A stretch of 64,000 nt of DNA from Cokeromyces recurvatus (lineage: Eukaryota > Mucoromycota > Mucoromycetes > Mucorales > Mucoraceae), in the NCBI RefSeq assembly GCF_025118155.1, contig NW_026251387.1:695001-759000 (forward strand). Direction: 5' to 3'. Numbering within the stretch: position 1 is the stretch's first letter; each line of letters begins with the position of its first letter. The notes under the pieces are model-generated. The model saw only the letters and a program-made list of their open reading frames with translations. It did no database searches and was not told the origin of the DNA. Below, piece by piece: positions 1 to 10,341 of the stretch. The position numbers were made by a program, and so were the translations under genes.

Positions 1-1433
1 CTGGTTCGTCTTTTGTACGAAAAATACACCTAGAGCGATAAATAAAATTGTAGAGCCGCCTGCTCCTGCACTGAGTAACATTGATTGTAATTGCTATAAT
101 ACATACATATATATATAAAAAGGAATTAATATTCATATACATGCTTTTTTTTCTTTTTTTTTACATCAAATCCAAAGCTAGCTGTAATTTGTCCATTATA
201 GATGGTCATAGCACCATTTTGAAGATTTATTAATAAACAAGCTAATCCAAAACACCAAAAACGTATTTCTTTAACTGCTTCCCAAATTTGCTCTTTTTTA
301 ATTTCTGTTGTACGAACTGTAGCGTTATCTCTTGTCCTCTCTTCAATCAAAATTTCTTGTTCGGCATTTAATTTGAGCGCTCGTGCTTTAGGTGAATCAA
401 TCAAAAAGAAAAAAGATATGACACCAATCAAAATAGTTGTGCCACCCAAAATAATCATAATCCTATAATAAGTGTAAAAAAAAAAAAAAAAGTCGTTATT
501 CCTCTTATTATTTATAATATCAGTAAAGAATGCAGCGATTCATGATGCGTTGTTATACCATTGCCATTCTTTTAATCCCCCAATATTTTTCATATGGCCA
601 ATGCCATAAGCAATTAGGCCACCAGCAAATAAAGCAAATCCATTGAATATCCAGAAAGCACCAAGCCGAGCTACCTGCTCAGATCTTCGATAAAACGTAC
701 TGACCAAAAGAGTTAAGGAAGGATAAATCCCGGCTTCAAAAAATCCAAGTAAGAAACGTAAGGCAGCTATTTGGGAAAAGTTCGTACCGAATGCAGTGCA
801 AAGTAATACAGTACCCCATAAGCAAACAATTACACCGATATATTTGCCGACGGGTATTCGTTGCAGTAAAAAGTTGTTTGGTAACTAAATTATATTTAAT
901 CAGGTTACGCTTTGTTCTTTTTAATATTATATGAATATATGTATATATATATATATATGTATTTACCTGAAATACGAGATAGCCTAAGTAAAATATAGAC
1001 CCCAGTAAACTAAATTGATTGCCTTCTAAATGAAGATCAGTTTTAAATGTCATTAAAGCAGCGTAATTTATGGTTGATTTATCTAGAAACTGTTAACAGA
1101 AATGTCTAGTCAAAAAAAAAAAAGTATACAAATTCGTATGTTGCACTTTACTTGTAAAAAATCCAGGGTACAAATGATTGGTAAAACCATTAAATCAATT
1201 TTACGAACCAGCGCCTTTTCTTCTGCAGAATATTCTCGTTGACGTATAGGATCTGAAGAAATACTATAAAAATCATCTCTATTCCCACTATATTGCCATT
1301 TCATTTCATGATGCTCTTCTCTTATCCTTGGGTCACTTGGCTCATTTATAAACATGTTCTGTTGATTTAATGAATGTAACCGATTAAAAGGAGTAAATGT
1401 ATTCTTTACATGTTTAAGTTTAGGGGTTTCCAT
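1..1433 (-). CDS. MFS transporter, anion:cation symporter (allantoate permease/Dal5-like), 3' end outside window
   Basis: A major facilitator superfamily carrier of the fungal organic-anion type (Dal5/Tna1-like), expected at the plasma membrane; the substrate cannot be told from sequence. The start at 1433 opens a soluble N-terminus of about 90 residues. Five exons join cleanly: 1433-1152, 1089-967, then a long exon from about 896 to the GT inside the codons for EWQW, one starting about 459, and a last one before position 102 that runs off the edge. Family marks are KIDLMVLPIICTLDFLQ leading into FLDKSTINYA in TM1, LRFLLGFFEAGIYPS in TM4, and RRSEQVARLGAFWIFNG after it, typical of the ACS family. 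The last readable residues are about TM7-8, so about one third of the protein is missing. The family is certain; the substrate is not. Confidence 0.88.
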
Positions 1434-3579
1434 GATACAATTATGTAATGAAATAGGATGAAGTAAAATAAAATAAAATAAAATAAAAAGACTTTAGTCT
1501 TTTCTTGACTTCTCTTTCTTTATATTTTTTCTTTTATCAAGTATAGAAATGAAAGGAAAATAGAATAGTAGAAAGAGAGAGGAGAAAAAATGAGAGAAAG
1601 AAAGAGAGGAAAAGAAATATATATAAATATGTGTGTGTGTTTTCAAAAAAAAATTATTATATACAAGAATCGATTATATGTAAAATATAGAAATTTTTAA
1701 TATCCATTGATATTTTCTGTCAGACAAAATACGTCTAGTGCCTTTATCTATTGTGAAAATAAGGCATTATTGAGTTTCGTACCCCATAATTTTTTAAGGA
1801 TGGTATTCATTCCGACAGTATAAAAACTCAAAATACAAATAGACATGTCTTATTTCATTTTTATTCTTATTTTTACTTTTTACTTTTTTTTTTTTCCTAT
1901 AATTTTCTTCAGCATGCACAAGTAGATATCAAATAAAGGGTACTAATATCAAGTTTCAAAGATTCATGGTGTAAATCTTAAAGTGTAAATAATAAGCCGA
2001 TTAAGTTACATATTTCGAAATACTAAACAGTATATAACGTGTCAATGGAATTTATAAAATATCTATTTATATTGAATAGAATATGTCAATGTTATAATTA
2101 TTTTTTTTTAAAAAAAAGAAAAGATAATTGCAAGCAAAATGTTATTCCTATGTTTTGTCCTATGTGAAATAATGGATATTATTATATAATAGAGCATGAA
2201 AAATTATTAATATCATACATGTGCTAATATGCAATTATAAGAGCTTGATAATGATGATAAATATAAGTTCATCCATGAATTACAGACGCTGCCACATTAT
2301 GTAACGCAAGCTACTATAATTTCTGACAAAATAATACAATGTTAACTATTTACATACACGCGCGTTTGTGCAATGTATAACAAAAGTCGGAAGGCACATA
2401 TGTTCCTGTAAATTGTACTCTTTTCCTATCTTTTTTTTGTTTCCTTTGTGTAAGCATACAAGTCCTTTTTGATCTTTATTCTTCTTAGAACTTGTATATT
2501 CCTATTTTTCTTATAGTTTTTAAAGGGCTTTTATACATATTTATTTATTAAATGTTACAAATCGAAAGAAAGAGGTTTGTAAGATGCTACTGTGTTACAT
2601 ATATCACTTCTTCAACGAATCATGTAGTATTTTATTTTGTTTCTCTATATGTGAATTTGGATATTAAGTTCATTCTTTAAGATGATATCGCTATATAGGC
2701 TATTTCTATAAGGATATAAAGCCAGCTTTTCATAAAACTTAACCTATTGATATATCTTTAGTAGAGTAGAGGATGAGATAAGATGCATTTCTCCTATGTG
2801 CCTAATTGTTGTAAATTGAATATATTATAAGTATGCTTCTAAAACATGCCTGGGAAAAATAAAGATAATTAAAGCAGTTGGCATATTCTATAAATGACTG
2901 CAGGTCACAAATAGCATTTTCATGTCATTAAATACTACTAGGACTATGATAGTTAATAATAATAATAAGCTCTCTATAAACTGAAGAGCTTATTTTAAGT
3001 ACATATAATAATAATGAAATAAATTTACATTATTAACAACCCATCAAATACTTTATTACTATTCTCTTTTGGTTAGGTACTATACTCTTCTATTATTACC
3101 CTTCCCTACCTATGCAACAATAGAAATACTTCGTACTCCCAGGTATTTTTTTTGTGTGTACATTCTTTTCTTGTCATTCACAGAGTACTAAATTTGACTG
3201 CTAATAAATGTCTAAACCAATTTACAATTTTTACACTTTGAATCCAGACGACGTTAGTTTATTTTTAGATGAATTAAAATTACTTTCCAGATAATTTGCT
3301 TACCTTTTTCGGATGAAATAAAAAAGGAAATTCAGATAAAAAAAAAGTTAGCTTTAGACGAGTTCCAGCATACCTTTAAACATATAAAAACTGTTGAAAA
3401 AAATAAAATAAAAATAATAATCGACTAGTTCCTATAAAATCGAGGACTTTTTTCAATGGTTATTCAATTTATACTCCGCTTATTTTTCTGGGTGACATAA
3501 TAGACAACTTTTTTTTTTTTTTTTTATTTGTTTTTATTATTATTGTTTCTCCCTTACATTACATACAATATAATATTAA
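1434..3579. other. 2.1-kb intergenic region between divergent genes, no gene seen
   Basis: This segment separates the MFS transporter (-) from the PTC7-like phosphatase (+), so it must hold both promoters. It is very AT-rich, with purine runs near 1555-1620 and a T tract near 3510-3525 just before the phosphatase start. A 28-codon frame opens at 3209 but has no continuation I can find. A stretch near 3330-3370 resembles sequence near 59805-59850 (see findings). I see no tRNA or conserved protein. Confidence 0.5.
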
Positions 3580-4837
3580 ATGAGGCCTTATATACAAAGA
3601 ATTGCAATAGCTTCATTAATGCTAAGGTCTTCAAGGACTTTATGGACAAGTTCAAATTATACAAGACCAGCATTAGTTTATAACTTACCGTCATATATTC
3701 AGCAGCAAATATTATATTTGAGTGATGCTAATAACAGTAATTTAATACGTAATTTCAGTTCAACCAGTTCTAGTCCACATATTCAAATAGCACCCGTATC
3801 CATTATAGAAGATGAAAATGAAAATAATACAAAAAAACCAGGCACAAATACAGCTTCAGAAAAATTTCAATTTATTGCGTATGCTGCTTGGCATCCAAAA
3901 AGTAGACAAAACAATAAAACAACATCGTCTTCTTCCAAAAGAGTTCCTTACTGGAAAGAAAATTTCAAAGCCGGTAAAGTGGACGCGGGGGAGGATGCAT
4001 TCTTTCAGACGAATACACCTGAAGGACTAGCGATTGGTGTTGCTGATGGAGTAGGAGGATGGAGCTTAGTTGGCGTTGATCCTGCTCTATTTTCATGGAC
4101 TTTGATGAATAATGCTGCGATGATTGCTAAAAATGAAAAATCTATCCCCGCTCAACAAATCTTAGATACCGCCTTTTATGAATTACGAAAAAGTGGTAAA
4201 GTAGCAGCAGGAAGTAGTACTGCTTGTATATTAAATTTATCAAAAATAACGGGAGAAATGACCACTTGTAACTTGGGTGATTCTGCTTTTCTACTTGTTA
4301 GAGACAAGCAAATTGTTTATGAAAGTCCAAGTCAACAACATTATTTCAATTGCCCGTAAAGCCATTCTTTTGTTTAGTTTTGTTTTTTTTTTTTGGAATA
4401 GTAGTATGTTTTATTGAAACCTTTATTATTATAGATACCAGCTGACCGTTGTACCCGATAGTTACCCAAATCGTGATGAATTAGTCACTGATTTACCAAA
4501 AGATGCTGATACAAAAAGTTTCTTTTTAAAAGATGGAGACTTAATTTTATTAGCTACAGATGGATATTTTGATAATATGTATCCTGAAGAAACTTTAGAA
4601 ATCATTAATGAAAATATGAAAAATATCATTTTAAATAATTCCAATGATCATGAATTAATTACTGCTACAATAAGAGGATTAGCTAAAACATTGACTGATA
4701 GAGCACGTCGATTAAGTTTAAATCCAAAACGACTCAGTCCGTGGGCAAAAGCTGCTCAAGCGCATGGAAGTAATTATCGAGGAGGAAAAGTGGATGATAT
4801 CACATGCATTGTTACTCTAGTTTGTCGTAAAAAGTAG
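3580..4837 (+). CDS. PTC7: PP2C-type protein phosphatase, PTC7-like (probable mitochondrial)
   Basis: A serine/threonine phosphatase of the PPM/PP2C family, closest in form to PTC7, which in yeast acts in mitochondria on coenzyme Q biosynthesis. The first 30 residues are basic and hydroxylated without acids (MRPYIQRIAIASLMLRSSRT), as in a mitochondrial presequence. Two exons: 3580-4355 and 4435-4837; the intron splits the proline of FNCPYQL. Metal-site motifs are GEDAFF, VADGVGGW, GDSAFLL, ATDGYFDN and the terminal VDDITCIV. The order and the short catalytic domain of about 250 residues match PTC7 rather than the longer PTC1-3 enzymes. The function is inferred from the family; the catalytic set looks complete. 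Confidence 0.9.
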
Positions 4838-5240
4838 ACAATTCATGATGATCATTCAAAAAAATAATACATAAATGTGAATTTATTTATTTGTAAAGAA
4901 GAAGTAATTTATTTGACTTGTTATTTTTATTATTCTACAGTGAACGACTTATAATAAAATATCATTATTATGTATACATGTATATATTTGTACATGTATA
5001 TGTACATGTATATACTCTGTAACATATTGAATAGAAACAATATCGATAATAAAGGATTTTTAATTTAATCAAAGAAGTCTTTTTTTTTTTTCTTTTAGCA
5101 GCTGACAGATCAATTAAACATAAATACAAATACTTTAACAAATTAGTTGGATGTCTTATTTATGGAATACTGTAACTCTGTTAGTTTCTCACTAACAGAT
5201 GATTTATTAATACAGGAAGAAGGCTGCTTCATAATAAGCG
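4838..5240. other. Convergent intergenic spacer
   Basis: A 400-bp gap between the 3' ends of two convergent genes. It holds palindromic TATA/TACATGTA repeats (about 4970-5015), which may help 3' end formation, and a short T tract near 5080. No coding potential seen. Confidence 0.45.
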
Positions 5241-7091
5241 TTATTCCTGATTAACTGAATTACCGTTATAGATGTGACGTCTTTGATTGATATCATCGTC
5301 ATTTTTTTTGTTAGTTAATGTATTGGTGGTTATGCTTTGTTGACTAGGATTAGATGATTCACCGTTTGATCTTTGGCCTGATTCAGGTACTGTTGCAGTA
5401 GTAGTAGTCGTAGTCGTAGTCGTAGGGGTAGCCAGATAAGAAGTAATGGATGATACAGAATTATAGATTGTATTTCCTGCAGAATACAGATAGTCTATCC
5501 AGCTTCCTCTTTCTCTATTATAAGCAGTTGAAACATTTCTCATAGGTTTCATAATTAAAGTAGCACTAGGACACAATTTTAGTTCTAATAATGTCCTTTG
5601 TTCTTCACCAATGTCAAAATTACGATTTGGAAATTGAGCAAATAATCTATATGGTACATCACTGTCTGTTCTATTCTATACACATATAAAAGTAGAAGTT
5701 ACATATTTTGTTTCACTTTATCATGATTATTATAAATACTTGCAATATCAATCCATTCAATTACTTCAGAAAGACGATTAGAAGCTATTATAAAACAGTG
5801 AGTATCAAAAAGTGAAACTTGTATATCATTTTTGTTTTCTTTACGTGAAAATGAATGTCTTAAGTTTGAACCATTCAGCTGCTTAATATTTAAATTACAA
5901 TGGCTGTAATAACTATGATAGATCATTAGAATACTATATCTTTTTTTTTGTTTCTATATTCATATTTCTTTTTTTTTTTTTTTACTCTGAAGAAGTGTTA
6001 TGATTCATATTCTTCTCTTTTTCGATTGAAATACGCTGTTTTTCTGCTTTTCTAGCAGCAATTTGATCTGCTCTGTCCTTTGCAATCTGTTCTTTTATCT
6101 TCTTTTTGTATTCTTCTTCTGCTTTTCGTTCTTTTTTTAGTTTCTCGAAATATGTTTTCTCTTGCTTTTCTTTCAAGTCCTGAAGAGTTTCCTGAGCTAT
6201 TTTTCCTTCTTCTCGTCTCTTCATTTCTCTTTCTTTTAATTGCTAAATAATACGAAAATGAATGAATAAAAGAAAAAAAAAGGGGGAATATATAGAACTA
6301 ATAATTACTTTTTCTTCCTTTTCAATATGCTTTTCTTTTATCTCTTTTAGCTTTTCCTTTATGCTGTAAAACCGTTTAATTTAGTATACAAGAAAATATT
6401 TACTAAATATAATATATCATATTCTTTACTCTTTTGTAGTAGTGGGAGGAGAAAGGTTATTTATTTTTGATATTATATCTTGACTGGATAAACCTTCAAT
6501 ACCAAAGTCTTTAATTGTACCTTGTCTATATGTGAAATTGAATACAAAAGTGTATTTGTTCATTATCAATAATTCACTTATTCCTCTCAAAATTGTAACT
6601 TACAAAATAAAATAGACTAAAGGTACATGATTAATTGGATCTATGACAATAAAAGAGGTTGGTATATAAAAATTTGAATTATGTTCATCGAAATTATTTT
6701 ACATAATTGACCGAATAAGTTTGCTTCATGTGAATCTTTTTGTAATTTTAACGCAATGGCTTTCGATTCTATAGCCGACACAAGCTATAATACATAAATA
6801 AATGAAAAAAGAAAAGGAAGGTAAGGTATAATAATAAACATATAAATATATTTATACATTTCTTGATTTTTTATTACATTTCCATCTTCAAATACAATAT
6901 TAAATTTTTTACTTTTTTCTGACTCATCTAAAGTCAATGATTGAATAAACGTTGCATACGAACATGTCAGTTTATTTTATTTTACCAAAGATATATACTA
7001 AAAGTATTAAGTTATTTTCGGTAACTGCTTTCACTGCCTCTTCTATAGAGCCAGTAAACCAGATTGCTTTTTTTAAAGACGAGGATTGCAT
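5241..7091 (-). CDS. UBX-domain protein, UBXN4/erasin-like (ERAD adaptor for p97/Cdc48)
   Basis: The start at 7091 gives KKAIWFTGSIEEAVKAV, the thioredoxin-like N-terminus of UBXN4, an ER-associated adaptor that brings p97/Cdc48 to retrotranslocation sites. A run of charged heptads follows (KRREEGKIAQETLQDLKEK and on), forming a coiled coil. A UBX fold closes the recognisable part: LNIKQLNGSNLRHSF, then DVPYRLFAQFPNRNF with the FP loop that docks in p97, then LELKLCPSATLIMKP. About seven short introns were joined by eye; the first turns VYIF into VYIFDESEKS, and one at 5924-5989 links the coiled coil to the UBX. The tail after the UBX is low-complexity Ser/Thr, with no clear membrane hairpin, unlike animal UBXN4. 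The exact intron set in the middle is less sure. Confidence 0.82.
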
Positions 7092-7726
7092 AATAAAACT
7101 AAAATAAATAAATAAAATAAAGGGCAACAACCTCTGTTAACATTTTTTTTTTTTTTAACACAGCTCAACAAATCAAAATCAACACTCATAGATTTCACTA
7201 CTTCATATTATTTTATTTATAATTAAGATTTTTTTATAACAAAAATTTAAAAAACCCGTGTAAGCACATAATACTGGCATATTGGATTGCCTGGGTCAGT
7301 TCGAGAAAGGATAAAAGTGTACTAAAAAACCTTTTGATAGGCAAAAAGGTAAAAAGAAAGAGAAGGGAAGAGGAAAAGCAAGATATATCAACAAATACTA
7401 GAGTCAGAGTAATGTAACCAGTTTACAAGTTTTGTACCAAGGGGGGGGGGCAGTTTCTGGAGGAAGTTTACCATGGTGGAGATAGTCAAGTTCAAAAAGT
7501 AGAAGGTACATAGCAGGCCAACGAATCGCCCAGGCGGAAAAGATAGATGAGTTGAGAGCTGATGAGATTGGCGGCCTGCGCTTTTGTTTATTTGGCAGCT
7601 TATTCAAGAGGAAGGACAAAGGGTCGGGTTCGGTCAAAGGCATTTGTTCACTACTACATACACTATTTTCATAGACAATTTCTTTTTTTATTTTTTCGAA
7701 CAGATTCGCAAAATCAACAAAGCACG
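7092..7726. other. Left part of transposon island, no clear terminal repeat
   Basis: Between the UBX gene start and the transposase start. It holds a G10 run at 7441-7450, rare in this AT-rich DNA, and a GC-richer stretch (7450-7660) open in two frames but with no recognisable protein. CAGTTCGAGAAAGG near 7297 loosely resembles the family terminal repeat CAGTCGAAGAAAC but has no TA beside it, so I do not call it an end. Confidence 0.35.
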
Positions 7727-8612
7727 ATGGACTTTCGATTTTATCAAGAAGATGGGAATTGCAATGCTGTGGATGAGCACGGCAATGAACCAGTTGAAAT
7801 GGAAGTAGATGATGACGGTTATCCTCTCGCCGACACTGTCGACTTTGATAATTACATGGATTTCAAGCCGCCTGAGAAGCCTAAGATAACCCCTAAAGCA
7901 TTCAAAACAATTACTTCAGTACCAGCTGGACCAGCCACTTACTACAAAAAACATGGGGACGATGTTAAATGTCATTTTTTTTATTTGGTCTATCAAGAAG
8001 GCCTTACGGCAGGAAAAGCAGGAAAACAGCTCGGTGTTGCCCGTCGAACTGCTTATGACTGGTTCAAAAAAGACCAAAAAGAGATTTCTAGAAATGCGGA
8101 ACCATTGGATGAAGTGGAACCAAAAGAACCTAAAACAAAAGCTGGTAGGCCAGCTTTATTGAATGAAGAACACCAAAATTATCTCGAAGAAAAATTCATC
8201 AGTCATCCTTCTGCAACTTTAGATCAGGCGATGGAAAATCTTACCAACCATTTTCCTGACTTGAAAGTAACAAAAACAACTGTCTACAAATTTATGACGG
8301 AAAAATCTGCCTTATCTTTTAAGAAAGCGCACTTTCATTCGAAAGAAAGGCACTCGCATGTAAGCATCGAAAACAGATTCGATTGGGTAACTAGATGGGG
8401 TAGAACAGACATGGATTACAATAGTAATTGTGTTTTTATCGATGAGTCTGCATTCCATATCACTTTGAAAAGAACAATGGCTTGGTTCAAGAAAGGTACT
8501 CGAGCCGAGGTTGTCCAACCTCTGACAAGAGCCAAAACTATGACAATTTTAGGTGCCATATCCCTGCATGACGTTGTCAATGTTAAGATAAGAGTGCTGT
8601 ATTCTGCAGCTT

Positions 8613-8654
<42 letters not shown>

Positions 8655-9067
8655 TGGCAAGCAGAACTAAGATGCAAAAAACTACTGGACACTATTTCAA
8701 TTTTATTGCAAGTACTCTAGATGTGATGGATCGCCATGAGGAATTCAAAGGGCATTATATTATTATGGACAATGCATCTATCCATACCTCAGATAACATT
8801 AGAAAGTTTATCGAAAGCCGTGGGTACGGTTGTGTTTATCTCCTACCATATTCCCCTGAACTTAACCCAATTGAGCAATTTTGGTCTGCTGTTAAGAGCA
8901 AATTGAAGCGAGAAAAGCTTTTAGAGGCCAAAACACTCAATATGAGAATTACTGAAGCATGTCAAAATGCTTTAATAAGTGACTTACAAGGATTTTGTCG
9001 TTATTCAAAATCAAAGTGCGAAATTTGTTTCTGTAAACTTTGCGAAAAAAAAAATAAAACTGTGTAA
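7727..9067 (+). CDS. DD34E transposase (Tc1/IS630-type DDE superfamily endonuclease) with internal poly-lysine insert
   Basis: A cut-and-paste transposase of about 446 residues. The first Met of the body is at 7727; upstream in-frame sequence shows no conservation. The N-terminal half has two helix-turn-helix parts (EGLTAGKAGKQLGVARRTAYDWF, then a winged-helix part near KAGRPALLNEEHQNYLEE). The catalytic core has the first Asp in CVFIDESAFH, the second in IIMDNASIHTS and Glu in LNPIEQFW, with 34 residues between the second Asp and Glu. The frame is open throughout, but 39 consecutive A at 8614-8652 encode 13 lysines in the core between the first and second Asp, where relatives have a short loop. 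So it may be inactive, or slippage there may vary its product. The C-terminus after IEQFWSAVKSKLKRE is standard up to a lysine-rich end. Confidence 0.9.
8614..8652. repeat. A39 homopolymer inside transposase frame
   Basis: Thirty-nine uninterrupted A, in frame, encode 13 Lys between the first and second catalytic Asp of the transposase. One of the long homopolymers in this window, and the only one over 30 in a coding frame. Confidence 0.95.
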
Positions 9068-9231
9068 TTTTTTTTCTGAGATTGTGCAAATAATTTATGA
9101 AAATAGTGAACAAATGGATCAAAGATGACGTTGTCAAGAATAATTTACTTAATGATTTGGACAGATGGACGGCCACTGTCGACTTTGTCGGTTTTTGGCA
9201 AGAGAAAGCTAGAACGGCAACTGTTGTACAA

Positions 9232-9948
9232 TCACGTACAGCCTGCTCTTCTTTTGTCCATAACTTGATCATGGAAGTGATACCCAAAAATCAGATAGCT
9301 TTTGGTGAGGTTATTCAAGACAATGTTGATCAAAACATAAATATCATGGAACAAGAAAATGATGGTAATAGGCTTGAAGTATCGAGAAACAATACGCTTA
9401 TAAGTAAGATGACATTTCTTCCCCATATGACTTGAGACTAAACTGGGAGTAATTCTGATGTTTTTAAATGCCTCAGAAAGTTGCTCTGTAACATCTTCAA
9501 CTGTCATTGTTGGCTTGTCAGCTAACAGCCGGAAGATAAAGACAGTATGCTCATCTGTAAGTATCGTTCTTCGACCCTTTATGTTCTTCAGCAACGATAG
9601 TATCAGGAAATTCCCGTCTCATCTAGATTGTTTGTTATCTCGTTCCATTGCTTGGTCTTGCGTGTAGCTGTTGATTTTGGAAGTACTACTCTACAGGCTG
9701 CCTCACAAATCGACATACCTTCGAATTCTTGCATCAAGTTGATCAACTTTACGACCTTTGGCTCGTTTTTTCGTAATGTAAGATCCTCTTTATCTTGTAG
9801 AAAGCGAAAGGGGATTCTTTAGAGTGGGCCTTTTTCTTTTCTTGGTCAACTTGTCCTCAGCATTCGCTTCTGTAGGCTTTTCCCAATCCATATAGGATTG
9901 AATCATCAATGGTACTGTCTGTCCATCAAAATTAGTTTCGTTATCCAT
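9232..9948 (-). pseudogene. Broken second Tc1/IS630-like transposase, N-terminal part only
   Basis: The reverse strand from 9948 reads MDNETNFDGQTVPLMIQS, then, after frame changes near 9800 and near 9610, a helix-turn-helix (EGMSICEAACRVVLPKSTA) and a winged-helix part (GRRTILTDEHTVFIFRLL ... MTVEDVTEQLSEAFKN). This is the same N-terminal plan as the plus-strand transposase (AGRPALLNEEHQNYL...) but clearly diverged. No DDE core follows, and the frame is lost by about 9230. Its start lies just inside the terminal repeat that ends at 10174, so this is probably the transposase that belonged to that end. Confidence 0.65.
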
Positions 9949-10044
9949 AATAGTAAAAAATTCAAAGAAGTATAATAAAGAAATAGTAATAGATGCTTCA
10001 AGAAAAGTTTTTATTAGAATAGCAGAAACTACAGGAGGCTATCT

Positions 10045-10174
10045 TTTCAGGTTTCCCATTTCCATATAAGTGTCCCACTTTTACATCGGTGCCCCATTTT
10101 CGAAGTGGGAGCCCCATTTCAATTTTGAAATGACCGAAAAAAAAAATTATTGGCCCAATCTATTTTCTTTGACT
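10045..10174. repeat. Terminal inverted repeat (right end) of the Tc1/mariner-type element
   Basis: Read on the reverse strand from 10174 it begins CAGTCAAAGAAAATAG and goes on with TTGGGCCAAT, then a run of units of about 19 bp ending in AAAATGGGG, AAAGTGGGA and GAAATGGGA. A TA dinucleotide follows at 10175-10176, as at a mariner target. The same end is found at all four ends of the two Fanzor-carrying elements at 28.4 and 46.1 kb. No matching left end was found in 7.1-7.6 kb, so the island looks truncated or nested. Confidence 0.75.
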
Positions 10175-10341
10175 GTAAAATCAATTGGATAATAATTCTT
10201 TCTACAATTATTGCGCCCCCTTTTTTTTTTCTTGGTTATATTGCTACTTCTGTATTAATAAATATGATCTATAAACTTTTGGTAGTTAAAATTTCTTTTT
10301 TTTTTTATTATTATTTATTTATTTTTTCAGTTATTCATTCA

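Noticed and set aside
7285..7310. Left terminal repeat of the transposon island
   Set aside because: CAGTTCGAGAAAGG matches the family end only partly, and there is no TA beside it or continuing similarity.
7404..7643. Minus-strand open frame in the transposon island
   Set aside because: It depends on the G10 run and GC-richer composition, with no recognisable motif.
10150..10341. Start of the exporter inside the transposon end
   Set aside because: The frame there opens at TTG, not ATG, and is made of transposon-end and T-rich sequence; a splice acceptor lies just before the ATG at 10342.
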